Positions 27,046-36,072 of a DNA stretch of 64,000 bases are shown here, piece by piece. Both the position numbers and the translations under genes were made by a program. The notes under the pieces are model-generated. The model made no database searches. It was given only the letters and a program-made list of their open reading frames with translations, and had not been told where the DNA came from. Source of the DNA: TMED26 sp042088965 (GTDB lineage: Bacteria > Pseudomonadota > Alphaproteobacteria > Thalassobaculales > Thalassobaculaceae). Numbering within the stretch: the stretch's first letter is position 1; each line of letters starts with the position of its first letter. Location of the stretch: positions 72,005 through 136,004 of the forward strand of contig JBELLC010000001.1 in the NCBI GenBank assembly GCA_042088965.1, given 5' to 3'.

Positions 27046-27920
27046 CAGATCAGCCGGTCAGCAAAGCGTCCGCGCAAGAAGGTCGGTTTGACCATATGCT
27101 TTATGTATTGCGGGCAAACCCTGTCACCTTGCTGGCCTTTGCGATGTTCGCCCTCATTCTGCTGTCGGCGCTTTTAGGCCCATCACTGGTGCCTTTTGAT
27201 CCTTTGCAGACCAATGCCGCCATGGCCTTAAGACCGCCATCCTGGGTTCATTGGTTTGGCACCGACAACCTTGGCCGCGACGTTTTTAGCCGGGTCATTG
27301 TGGCCACCCGATTAGACTTGGCAATTTCTATTTCAGCGGTCGCCTTATCTTTTGTGATCGGCTCAATCCTTGGCAGTATCGCGGGCTATTGGGGCGGCTG
27401 GCTGGACATTATTTTAAGCCGCGTCCTTGATACCATCATGGCGTTTCCGCTGTTCGTGCTGGCGATGGGGATTGTCGCGGCGCTGGGCAATACGATTGAA
27501 AATATCGTCTATGCGACCGCCATCATCAATATTCCTTTTTATGCCCGCCTGGTGCGCGCCGAAGTCAACATTCGCCGTAATTCAGGCTTTGCGCGAGCCG
27601 CCAAACTGTCTGGAAATTCAGACCTGCGGGTGCTGGCCATGCATATCTTTCCCAATGCGTTACCGCCCATGATGGTGCAAGTCTCGCTCAATCTTGGTTG
27701 GGCGATTCTAAATGCAGCGGGCCTGTCGTTCATCGGCTTAGGCGTCCGTCCGCCAACCCCTGAATGGGGCATCATGGTCGCAGAAGGGGCAAACTTCATT
27801 GTTTCTGGTGAATGGTGGATGGCTGTCTTCCCGGGCCTCTGGCTGATGCTCGCGGTTTTTACCTTTAACCTTTTGGGCGACGGTCTGCGCGATATTGTTG
27901 ACCCCCGCAAGAGAACCTAA
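27042..27920 (+). CDS. Peptide-type ABC transporter permease (DppC family)
   Basis: A 292-residue permease, partner of the DppB-type protein. The HWFGTDNLGRDVFSRVIVATR motif and the EAA loop around RRNSGFARAAKLSGNS are typical of DppC/OppC. The C-terminal PTPEWGIMVAEG segment is also characteristic. The start overlaps the previous stop by 4 bp. Confidence 0.93.
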   Translation: MTDQPVSKASAQEGRFDHMLYVLRANPVTLLAFAMFALILLSALLGPSLVPFDPLQTNAAMALRPPSWVHWFGTDNLGRDVFSRVIVATRLDLAISISAVALSFVIGSILGSIAGYWGGWLDIILSRVLDTIMAFPLFVLAMGIVAALGNTIENIVYATAIINIPFYARLVRAEVNIRRNSGFARAAKLSGNSDLRVLAMHIFPNALPPMMVQVSLNLGWAILNAAGLSFIGLGVRPPTPEWGIMVAEGANFIVSGEWWMAVFPGLWLMLAVFTFNLLGDGLRDIVDPRKRT

Positions 27921-27924
27921 TGCG

Positions 27925-29556
27925 ATGTTAAGTGTGAAAGATCTAGCGGTCTGTTTTCAAACCCGTAAAGGCATTGTGGATGCTGTGCGCGGCATTAGTT
28001 TTGACCTTAATAGGGGCGAAATTCTCGGTATTGTCGGCGAAAGCGGCTCTGGTAAGTCTGTCACATCCTATGCCCTGATGCGTATTTTAGACGCTGGCGG
28101 GACCATTAAAACAGGCGATGTGGTCTATTCAGGAATCGATTTACGGGCCGCGGCTGAACGCCAAATGCATGATATCCGTGGCCGTGAGATTTCGATGATT
28201 TTTCAGAACCCACGCGCGGCGCTCAACCCGATCCGTAAGGTTGGTCACCAGATTGAAGATGTGCTGCGCCGCCATGGCCGCGCCAGCCGCCAAGATGCAA
28301 AAGCCAAAGCGATCCTCGCCCTCGAAGCTGTTCGCATTAAAGATGCCAAGGCACGCTATGACGCCTTCCCGTTTGAATTATCTGGCGGCATGTGTCAGCG
28401 GGTTGTCTGCGCCATTGCTTTGGCATGTGATCCACGTTTGCTGATCGCAGATGAGCCGACAACGGGCCTGGATATCACCACCCAAAAAGTGGTCATGGAC
28501 CTGGTGCGCGATCTGATCCGAGAACGCGGTATGAGCAGTATCCTGATCACCCATGATCTTGGCTTGGCGGCGCAATATTGCGACCGGATTGTCGTCATGA
28601 AAGATGGCGTAATTGTTGAACAAGGCGACCCGGCGCGGCTGTTTCGTGACCCACAGCACAGCTATACCCAGAAATTAGTGGACGCGACACCGCGCACCGG
28701 CGGCAGCATTCGCAATCTATTACCGCCAGCACACCGCAAGCCTGAACCCACACATGTGATTGCCGACCAGCCACTGATCCAAGTCCGCAACCTGACGAAA
28801 ACCTATCATGGTAAATCAGGCCCTGTTCATGCGGTCAAAGGGGTGAGCTTTGAGATTAACCGCGGACAGAGTGTTGGCCTGGTTGGTGAAAGTGGGTGCG
28901 GCAAATCAACGATCTCAGAAATTCTTGTGCGCCTGACGGACCCAAGCAGCGGTAACATTATCTTCGACGGACAAGATCTAGGTGCGATCCCCGCCCGGCA
29001 CTTTGCCAAGAATCCGCGCCGTGCTGATATCCAAATGGTCTTTCAAGATGCGACAGACAGCCTCAATCCACGGCATACAGCCTATCAAACCATTGCCGAG
29101 CCCTTGCGCCGTTTAGGTCAATTAAGCGGCCGCAAGCTGACCGCCCGGGTGGCCGAACTGGCCAAGCTTGTGGGCTTGCCGCTCACCCTGTTACAGCGCT
29201 TTCCCCATCAACTTTCTGGTGGCCAAAAAGCCCGAACGGGGATCGCCCGCGCGGTCGCATTGGAGCCGAAATTCTTAATCTTAGATGAGCCGACAGCTGC
29301 CTTAGATGTGTCAATCCAAGCTGTGGTTTTGAACCTGCTTGTCGACCTGCGCGCCAAACTTGGCATGAGTTACTTGTTTGTCAGCCATGACCTGCATGTG
29401 GTCCGCCTTCTGTGTGATCATGTGATGGTTATGAGGGACGGTGTTTTGATTGAGCAGGGCGCAACAGCCAAGGTCATGTCAAACCCACAAAGCAGCTATA
29501 CCCAAACACTGCTTGACGCCGCGCCAAAACCGCCCGCGCGCCGTCGTGCCGCCTGA
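27925..29556 (+). CDS. Fused double ATPase of the peptide-type ABC transporter (DppD-DppF type)
   Basis: A 543-residue protein with two complete ATP-binding cassettes that are separate polypeptides in DppD/DppF systems. Half one: Walker A GESGSGKS, signature LSGGM(C)QR, Walker B LLIADEPTTGLD, switch ITHDLG. Half two: Walker A GESGCGKS, signature LSGGQKAR, Walker B LILDEPTAALD, switch VSHDLH. The first signature has LSGGMCQR, with C replacing the usual Q or S. It starts at the ATG at 27925, just after the permease stop; an upstream TTG is less likely. It powers the import system ending with the allophanate hydrolase. Confidence 0.92.
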   Translation: MLSVKDLAVCFQTRKGIVDAVRGISFDLNRGEILGIVGESGSGKSVTSYALMRILDAGGTIKTGDVVYSGIDLRAAAERQMHDIRGREISMIFQNPRAALNPIRKVGHQIEDVLRRHGRASRQDAKAKAILALEAVRIKDAKARYDAFPFELSGGMCQRVVCAIALACDPRLLIADEPTTGLDITTQKVVMDLVRDLIRERGMSSILITHDLGLAAQYCDRIVVMKDGVIVEQGDPARLFRDPQHSYTQKLVDATPRTGGSIRNLLPPAHRKPEPTHVIADQPLIQVRNLTKTYHGKSGPVHAVKGVSFEINRGQSVGLVGESGCGKSTISEILVRLTDPSSGNIIFDGQDLGAIPARHFAKNPRRADIQMVFQDATDSLNPRHTAYQTIAEPLRRLGQLSGRKLTARVAELAKLVGLPLTLLQRFPHQLSGGQKARTGIARAVALEPKFLILDEPTAALDVSIQAVVLNLLVDLRAKLGMSYLFVSHDLHVVRLLCDHVMVMRDGVLIEQGATAKVMSNPQSSYTQTLLDAAPKPPARRRAA

Positions 29557-29574
29557 CCACCCGGAGATTTCACC

Positions 29575-31368
29575 ATGCTGAGTGACCTGCCTTTTACCCT
29601 GACAGCACTGCGCGACACCTATGCATCTGGCACATCTCCTCTCGCTGTTATCGATGAGGTTTTTGCGCGCTTGCAGCACATCAATGATGCTGGGATTTTC
29701 ATCCACCTCTGTGATCAAGAGGCCCTGCGCGCTGAAGCTGCCGCCCTTGGGACCTATGACCCAGATAAACCGCTATGGGGAATCCCTTTTGCTGTAAAAG
29801 ACAATATTGATGTCGCCGGTATTGAGACCACAGCCGGCTGCCCTGCCTATGCCTACCGTCCGGACAGTGATGCCTTTGTTGTGGGTAAATTGCGAGCTGC
29901 TGGGGCGCTGATGGTCGGCAAAACCAATCTTGATCAATTTGCGACCGGTCTGGTTGGGATTCGAACCCCCTATGGCGCACCGTTGAATGCCATTGACCCG
30001 CTGATTGTCCCCGGCGGCTCCTCCGGTGGGTCAGCGGTGGTTGTTGGCCATGGGGCTGTTTGCTTTTCCCTGGGCACAGATACCGCAGGATCAGGCCGCG
30101 TGCCCGCCGCCTTGAATAATATCGTTGGCTTGAAACCCAGCCTTGGAGCGCTTTCTGCCACCGGCGTGGTGCCGGCCTGCCGGACCCTTGATACGGTGTC
30201 GATTTTCGCCCTTACCGTTGATGATGCCCATGCAGCATTTACCGTGGCACAGGGCTTTGACGCAGCTGACGCCTATTCTAAAACCTTTGCCGCCACCGAC
30301 CTGAGCGCGCCTGCCCCCAAGCTGCGTATTGGTGTGCCAGATGCTGCATCGATTGAGTTTTATGGGGACGGCGTTCAAGCCGACGCTTTTCAGCGTGACT
30401 GCCAGCGCCTGACAGAAATGGGGGTGATTGTTGAAAACATTGATTTTACGCCCTTGTTTCAGATTGCCGACATGCTGTACCAGGGGGCGTGGGTCGCAGA
30501 GCGTTATACCGTCATCGACGCCTTGCTAACCGACGATCCTGATGCCCTTTTCCCGGTAACCCGAGAGATCATTGGCGAAGCCCAAAACATGTCTGCTGCA
30601 CAAGCGTTTCAAGGATTTTATCGCCTTGCGGACCTAAAACGCCGAGCGGCACCAATTTTAAGTGATCTGGATATGCTCTGTGTGCCAACAATCCCCAGGT
30701 TTTATACCGTCAGCGATCTTGCCGCCGACCCCATTGGGCCCAACGCGCGGCTTGGCCGTTATACCAATTTTGTAAACCTGCTTGATATGTGCGGTATTGC
30801 TGTGCCAACGGCCGCCCGCAGTGATGGCCGCCCGGGCAGTGTAACGCTGTTATCGACATCAGGGCGCGACACCGACATTGCCAGTATCGCCCGCCAATTT
30901 GAAGCTGACTGTCCCCGCAACTTGGGGGCAACGCAACATCCGTTACCGCAACCAACCGCACTGGCCGCGGCCCGCTCCTCGCAGATTGAATTGGCTGTTT
31001 GCGGCGCACATATGGCTGGCTTGCCGCTTAATTCAGAGCTTACAGATCGTGGTGGACAGTTTGTGCGCAGCGCCGCAACAGCGCCGCATTACCAGTTTTA
31101 TGCCTTGGCAGGTGGCCCACCCGCCCGACCGGGTCTGCTGCGTTCCAAGGCAGCGAACAGCGCCGCCATCGCCCTGGAAGTTTGGTCCCTACCAAAGTCT
31201 GCACTTGGGGATTTTATGGCCGCTATTCCAGCACCGCTTGGTATCGGTTCTATCGAGCTTAACGATGGCAGCTGGGTGAAAGGTTTTCTGTGTGAGGCGA
31301 TTGGCACCGATGGCGCTGATGACATCACCCATCTTGGTGATTGGCGCCGTTATCTGAACCAGAAATGA
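29575..31368 (+). CDS. atzF: Allophanate hydrolase
   Basis: A 597-residue protein with an amidase-signature domain and a smaller C-terminal domain, as in AtzF. The Ser-cisSer-Lys triad is K75 (PFAVKDNID), S149 (PGGSSGGS) and S173 (DTAGSGRVP); the 24-residue spacing matches the family. The C-terminal domain ends GIGSIELNDGSWVKGFLCE. The enzyme splits allophanate to ammonia and carbon dioxide. Usual partners are urea carboxylase or triazine or guanidine pathway enzymes, none of which is in the window. It follows the fused ATPase by 18 bp and is probably co-transcribed with the transporter. Confidence 0.9.
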   Translation: MLSDLPFTLTALRDTYASGTSPLAVIDEVFARLQHINDAGIFIHLCDQEALRAEAAALGTYDPDKPLWGIPFAVKDNIDVAGIETTAGCPAYAYRPDSDAFVVGKLRAAGALMVGKTNLDQFATGLVGIRTPYGAPLNAIDPLIVPGGSSGGSAVVVGHGAVCFSLGTDTAGSGRVPAALNNIVGLKPSLGALSATGVVPACRTLDTVSIFALTVDDAHAAFTVAQGFDAADAYSKTFAATDLSAPAPKLRIGVPDAASIEFYGDGVQADAFQRDCQRLTEMGVIVENIDFTPLFQIADMLYQGAWVAERYTVIDALLTDDPDALFPVTREIIGEAQNMSAAQAFQGFYRLADLKRRAAPILSDLDMLCVPTIPRFYTVSDLAADPIGPNARLGRYTNFVNLLDMCGIAVPTAARSDGRPGSVTLLSTSGRDTDIASIARQFEADCPRNLGATQHPLPQPTALAAARSSQIELAVCGAHMAGLPLNSELTDRGGQFVRSAATAPHYQFYALAGGPPARPGLLRSKAANSAAIALEVWSLPKSALGDFMAAIPAPLGIGSIELNDGSWVKGFLCEAIGTDGADDITHLGDWRRYLNQK

Positions 31369-31927
31369 TTCGCGTTCCTCAGAAAGCTTGATAAGCGATG
31401 CGTCGAATGATGGCTTGAGGGCACCAATATTGGGATAAATGGACGAATAGCGACGAAACCTTTCGGGCTGTTTGCCGTTTCAATGTTCCAGGTTGGCGAT
31501 TTTAATGGCGACATGTTTGGCTCTGTTTTAGGGGCAGCTGCGGCCCTTTTGACCGCTCTTGTGGCGCCTCTCGTAAATTTCAAGAACCCGCTGTCAATAC
31601 CGCCAAGAGTGAGGTCAGATTTAATGCGGCAAAGCGTTATTTTAAAAACATCTTTGCGCCCTTGTTACGGGGCGGTCAGCATATTATCACAGAAATTGAT
31701 GCCGATATTTTCAAGGCGCTTGTGATAGACTAAACGGCGATAAATGATTACCTTGACGCCTGCGCCGGGAAATAAACTATCACCATAGCGAATGACGTTT
31801 GATGCTTGCGTTTTAAGCGATCACACGCTGATGTCGAACAACCGATGACCGAAAGCCTCGAAAGGCAGCTCTGACGGCCGCGCTTTGACAGATTTTGCGG
31901 TCATCTGCGATCATGGAAGAAAATACA
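31369..31927. other. 559-bp stretch without a recognisable gene
   Basis: Frames of up to about 80 codons exist on both strands, but none has a good ribosome site, family resemblance or codon pattern like the neighbours. It may be decayed sequence, or the leader and promoter of the 329-aa gene. No hairpin terminator or RNA gene could be recognised. Confidence 0.45.
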
Positions 31928-32917
31928 ATGAGCAATGTCACACACGATGTTAAAAATGACACCTTGTACTGTTTTTATGATTTGCTGCACGCGCCCATTA
32001 CCTTTGATTTTCTTCACTTTCTCGTATTTGCCGACGTCATTCGAAAAAACCGCCGGCTCTCCAAACTCATGGTGGTCATAAGCTTGGGCGAGGATGCAGC
32101 GTTCCGCAAGCACACTGAAAAAGACCACGTACTGGCTGATACGGAGAAAATGTGGCGCGTGCGCCATGTGATTGAGCCGTCATGCTGGTCACTGCCGTCC
32201 TGCGTTGGCACCTGGGTATGCCTTGATCGCGCTGAAATGGTCCGCTTTCATAGCAAAATCGCGCCTCATCAGGTTTTTCCGATTGGTTACGGCCCAGACG
32301 CGCCAAAACCGGCGTTTTTGATTAACCAGCTTGTTCATCTGCATAAGCAAAACCAAGATGTGAAAGTCTTTCGCGCGCCTGAAGCCGCGACGTTAAAAAT
32401 TGATGAATGGGCGAGCTCTGTCAAACTTGAGCGTCCCCTGGTCGTTTTATCGATGCGGTACAATCAGGTGCATCAATGGAAAAACGCTGATAATGCGGTT
32501 TGGGTCGATTTTCAAAAATACTTGCTCGATCGTGGCTTCCAAGTTGCCGTTATCCCCGATACCTACCTTGTCACCCGGGGCATTATTCCGCGCGTCAGCC
32601 CAGGAGCTTTTATCTTTTTTCAAGGCGCATTAGATTTTGAGATGCGGGCTGCCCTTTATGAACGGGCGTTCATGACGATTTCGAGACACGGCGGTCCCGC
32701 GATGTATAATCTTTTCCGTCACGGATCGCGTTTTCTGATTTTTCAGGGTGAGACCGTCCTGCCAAGCATAGAAGAGTTTTCCCGCCTATGGGGGGTGCAG
32801 TGGGGTGACCAGCCTCCGTGGTGCACAGAACAACAGCGGATCGTCTACCAAGAGGATACGCTTCAAAACCTGATCGACAATGCGGAACCCATTTTAGCAA
32901 CAGCGCCAATGCCATAA
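31928..32917 (+). CDS. Uncharacterised protein, possible GT-B-like glycosyltransferase
   Basis: A 329-residue soluble protein with no recognised domain name. The N-terminal segment APITFDFLHFLVFADVIRKN followed by LMVVISLGED resembles the nucleotide-sugar fold opening of some surface-glycan proteins; the C-terminal RHGGPAMYNLFRHGSRFLIFQ resembles a donor-binding turn. Both links are weak. I start at the ATG at 31928, with GGAAGA 7 bases upstream, rather than at an earlier in-frame start. It precedes the TRAP membrane genes by about 60-90 bp, on the same strand, but no functional tie is known. Confidence 0.4.
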   Translation: MSNVTHDVKNDTLYCFYDLLHAPITFDFLHFLVFADVIRKNRRLSKLMVVISLGEDAAFRKHTEKDHVLADTEKMWRVRHVIEPSCWSLPSCVGTWVCLDRAEMVRFHSKIAPHQVFPIGYGPDAPKPAFLINQLVHLHKQNQDVKVFRAPEAATLKIDEWASSVKLERPLVVLSMRYNQVHQWKNADNAVWVDFQKYLLDRGFQVAVIPDTYLVTRGIIPRVSPGAFIFFQGALDFEMRAALYERAFMTISRHGGPAMYNLFRHGSRFLIFQGETVLPSIEEFSRLWGVQWGDQPPWCTEQQRIVYQEDTLQNLIDNAEPILATAPMP

Positions 32918-33003
32918 CCGCCATTAGGGCGTCGCACCAGAGCGGTACGCTGCAATTTATATGTGGGGGGGTATCTAACATCGTCGATTTTCTGCCCTTA
33001 TTG

Positions 33004-34335
33004 ATGTTTTTAACCCTGATGGCGTTGATGTTTACGGGCTACCCCATTGGCCTGGTTCTGGGAGGTGTCGCCATTGGCTATGGCTTCCTTGGTATTGCCT
33101 TTGATGTTTTCTCATTTGCTGAATTTTTTATTTTTGTGCCCCGTGTTTGGATCATTGCTGAAAACCTGCAATTGATCGCTGTGCCGTTGCTGATTTTTAT
33201 GGGGGTGATGCTCGAACGCTCACAATTGGCCAAAGATCTGCTTGAGGCACTGCATCTGATTTTGCGCGCCGTTCCAGGTGGTACAGCAATCTCCGTAACG
33301 GTTATGGGCGTACTTTTTGCGGCGATAACGGGCGTTGTTGGGGCCTCTGTCATCGTGCTCACTTTGATTGCCTTGCCCACGATGTTGAAAGCCGGGTATC
33401 GACCCTCGCTTGCGCTGGGCACAATCGCGGCCTCCGCCACATTGGGCATTCTTATTCCACCAAGTATTCTGCTGGTCTTTCTGTGCGAGCTTCTGCAAAT
33501 CTCCTATGGCTATCTTTTTGCAGCCGCGATTTACCCCGGTTTAACCCTGGCGCTTTTATATGTCCTTTATATCGCCGGTATCGCTGTTATTGACCCAAAG
33601 GCTGCACCGCGTTTACAGCGCCCAGATCCGCCCCTATCCATGCGGGTAGTTTGGCGGGCTTTTGCGGTTGGTGTGCTGCCAACAGCGATTCTCATTGCCT
33701 TGGTCATGGGATCGGTCTTGGGCGGGTTATTCACCATCACGGAATCAGCGGCCGTGGGCGCTGGCGGCACAATCTTATTGGCCTGGATCAGGGGAAACTT
33801 GAGCTTCAAGACGCTGCGCGAGAGTCTGCACCGTAGCTCGATGACCATTGGCATGGTCGCAATTTTATTCATCGGCGCCAGCAGTTTTGCCTATGTCTTT
33901 CGGGCCCTTGGTGGCGAAGAGATCTTCCATAGCTTAATCGATGCTGCGGCCCTTGATGCTTGGGGGGTTTTGCTGATGATCATTGCCGCAATTTTCCTCA
34001 TGGGCTTCTTTTTTGATGTCCTCGAAATCCTGCTCATTGCGATCCCGATTTTCGGGCCACTCATTGCGCCACTCGATTTTGGCACGCACATTGCCGCAGA
34101 CTTGGTACCCTATTGGTTTGCAATCTTGGTTGCCATTACTTTGCAAACGTCGTTTTTGACGCCGCCGATGGGATTATCGTTATTTTATATCAAAGGTGTG
34201 GCCCCGGCGTCGATCACCATGAAACAAATCTATGTGGGCATTATTCCCTTTGTTTTATTGCAAATGGCCTGTGTCGGTGTGGTCCTGATCTGGCCCCGTC
34301 TGGTAACGCACCTACCGCAGCAGATTTTTGGCTGA
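33004..34335 (+). CDS. TRAP transporter large permease (DctM family)
   Basis: A large-subunit TRAP permease, 443 residues from the first ATG, with about 12 hydrophobic segments. Motifs include FTGYPIGLVLGG at the N-terminus, VFAAITGVVGASVIVLT, LGILIPPSILLV and FLMGFFFDVLEILLIAIPIF. The true start is unclear: homologues begin around 32980, where an ATC follows a G-rich run, and no ATG, GTG or TTG occurs in frame between 32818 and 33001. I list the first ATG. A longer GTG start at 32818 overlaps the previous gene and gives an unrelated N-terminus. It would use the ion gradient to import an organic acid. Confidence 0.88.
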   Translation: MFLTLMALMFTGYPIGLVLGGVAIGYGFLGIAFDVFSFAEFFIFVPRVWIIAENLQLIAVPLLIFMGVMLERSQLAKDLLEALHLILRAVPGGTAISVTVMGVLFAAITGVVGASVIVLTLIALPTMLKAGYRPSLALGTIAASATLGILIPPSILLVFLCELLQISYGYLFAAAIYPGLTLALLYVLYIAGIAVIDPKAAPRLQRPDPPLSMRVVWRAFAVGVLPTAILIALVMGSVLGGLFTITESAAVGAGGTILLAWIRGNLSFKTLRESLHRSSMTIGMVAILFIGASSFAYVFRALGGEEIFHSLIDAAALDAWGVLLMIIAAIFLMGFFFDVLEILLIAIPIFGPLIAPLDFGTHIAADLVPYWFAILVAITLQTSFLTPPMGLSLFYIKGVAPASITMKQIYVGIIPFVLLQMACVGVVLIWPRLVTHLPQQIFG

Positions 34336-34345
34336 GGACAGGGTA

Positions 34346-34993
34346 ATGCAACAAGCAGCTCCACACAGCCTCACGACCCGTCTTTGTCAGCATCTCATTC
34401 GGCTGGCAAATATGGTCGAGCGGCCTGTCATCTGGGTGGGGGAAACGGTTTCCTGGCTGCAATTGGTGCTGGTGGTCCTGATCATCGCTGATGCGATTTC
34501 ACGGCGCTATATCCGCTCGCTTAGTATTGTGGTCGACAATAACCTACATTTCTTTTTTAACTCACCTGCGATTCAAGATGGCGAGTGGCATTTGCACACG
34601 GTCATCTTTTTCTGTGCCATTGGCTATGCCAGCGTCCGCAACGCCCACGTCCGGCTTGATATTCTGCGCACAGGTTTCACCGAAAGAGGCCGTTTATGGG
34701 TGGAGTTTATTGGCGGCCTGATATTGCTTTTGCCGTTTATTCTGATCTTTATGTATGAGGCGGGGATCTTTTTCTCTTATGCCTGGAGTCATGACGAAGC
34801 CGCCGGCGAATCAAACGGTATCGGCAATCGTTGGTTCATCAAATCTTTCATTCTTTTCGGCCCATCGCTGCTGCTTTTATCCGGTCTGTCGATGATCATC
34901 CGCCTGGCCGTGCGGCTGTTTGGACCGCCCGATTTGCACCCAGAAACCCGCACAGAAAATATCGCCAATCCCTCTTTCTCGGCCTATAACTAG
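34346..34993 (+). CDS. TRAP transporter small permease (DctQ family)
   Basis: A 215-residue membrane protein with four hydrophobic segments, the size of a large DctQ subunit. Conserved motifs are WLQLVLVVLIIADAISRRY and NAHVRLDILRTGFTERGR. It follows the DctM gene by 10 bp; this order (large before small subunit) occurs in one TRAP subfamily. No periplasmic binding protein gene lies nearby, so the ligand-capturing partner must be encoded elsewhere. An earlier TTG start exists, but the ATG at 34346 has an AGGG site. Confidence 0.88.
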   Translation: MQQAAPHSLTTRLCQHLIRLANMVERPVIWVGETVSWLQLVLVVLIIADAISRRYIRSLSIVVDNNLHFFFNSPAIQDGEWHLHTVIFFCAIGYASVRNAHVRLDILRTGFTERGRLWVEFIGGLILLLPFILIFMYEAGIFFSYAWSHDEAAGESNGIGNRWFIKSFILFGPSLLLLSGLSMIIRLAVRLFGPPDLHPETRTENIANPSFSAYN

Positions 34994-35088
34994 GCCATGA
35001 ACAGGCCATGAATTGGGATGATGGTTCCAAATAGCCCTTCAAGGCGATAGACTGCGCCTCAAAATGATCTGTGCTCAGGAGATACTTA

Positions 35089-35982
35089 ATGAATGATTCG
35101 TCAAATACCGACACCGCTGCTTACACGCCGCCCGCTGTTTGGACATGGGACAAGCAAAATGGCGGCAAGTTCGCCAGCATTAATCGGCCTATTGCCGGTG
35201 CCACTCATGACCATGACCTACCCGTAGGCAAGCATCCCCTGCAGCTTTATTCCCTGGCAACACCGAATGGCGTCAAAGTTACCATCATGCTGGAAGAACT
35301 TTTGGCCCTTGGCCATAGCGGCGCGGAATATGACGCCTGGCTGATTAAAATTGGCGATGGCAATCAATTCGGTAGTGGCTTTGTTAATGCCAATCCAAAC
35401 TCTAAAATCCCTGCTTTGATGGATCACAGCACCGCCACACCGACGCGGGTGTTTGAATCTGGAGCGATCCTTTTATATCTGGCGGAGAAGTTTTCGGCCT
35501 TTCTGCCAACCGACCTTACAAAGCGGACCGAATGCCTAAACTGGTTATTCTGGCAAATGGGCAGCGCGCCTTATTTGGGCGGCGGCTTTGGCCATTTCTA
35601 CGCCTATGCACCGTTCAAAATGGAATATCCTATTGACCGCTTCTCGATGGAAGTTAAGCGCCAACTTGATGTGCTCGACCGTCATCTTGCAGACAATCAA
35701 TTTATGGCAGGTGACGACTATAGCATCGCCGATATGGCCATTTGGCCGTGGTATGGCAATTTAATCGCTGGCAATCTTTATGGCGACTCAGCAACCTTTT
35801 TAGATACCAAAAGCTATACTCATGCCGTGCGCTGGCAGGAAGAAATCTGGCAACGCCCGGCTGTTCAGCGTGGCCGCAAGGTCAACCGTCTCGCCGGTAA
35901 GCCCTCAGACCAGCTGCATGAACGCCATGATGCCAGCGACTTTGATCTGCGAACCGAAGACAAGCTCAACCCAGAGCGCTAA
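35089..35982 (+). CDS. yghU: Glutathione S-transferase, YghU-like disulfide-bond oxidoreductase
   Basis: A 297-residue member of the YghU/YfcG group of glutathione transferases, which bind two glutathione molecules and reduce disulfides or organic peroxides. The N-terminal extension (FASINRPIAGATHDHDLPVGKHP), the thioredoxin-like domain (LYSLATPNGVKVTIMLEEL, SKIPALMD, ESGAILLYLAEK) and the all-helical domain (YSIADMAIWPWYG) are all visible. AGGAG lies 6 bases before the chosen ATG. It is flanked by the TRAP and LysE genes, with no clear operon link. Confidence 0.92.
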   Translation: MNDSSNTDTAAYTPPAVWTWDKQNGGKFASINRPIAGATHDHDLPVGKHPLQLYSLATPNGVKVTIMLEELLALGHSGAEYDAWLIKIGDGNQFGSGFVNANPNSKIPALMDHSTATPTRVFESGAILLYLAEKFSAFLPTDLTKRTECLNWLFWQMGSAPYLGGGFGHFYAYAPFKMEYPIDRFSMEVKRQLDVLDRHLADNQFMAGDDYSIADMAIWPWYGNLIAGNLYGDSATFLDTKSYTHAVRWQEEIWQRPAVQRGRKVNRLAGKPSDQLHERHDASDFDLRTEDKLNPER

Positions 35983-36072
35983 TTTCATAATCTGTTGCCG
36001 CCCCGCCGTTGATATCCCTGAGCGGCTGGGCCTGGGCGACCTCTCAAAAAATAAAGCAAAACACCGCGCACG

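Noticed and set aside
29956..29970. A GGGATTCGAACCCC sequence that looks like a tRNA T-arm
   Set aside because: It lies inside the allophanate hydrolase coding frame (codons for GIRTP), and no acceptor or anticodon stem can be drawn around it.
31350..31725. Overlapping frames of 77 and 80 codons on opposite strands
   Set aside because: Neither has a convincing start or similarity; they look like chance frames in decayed or non-coding sequence.
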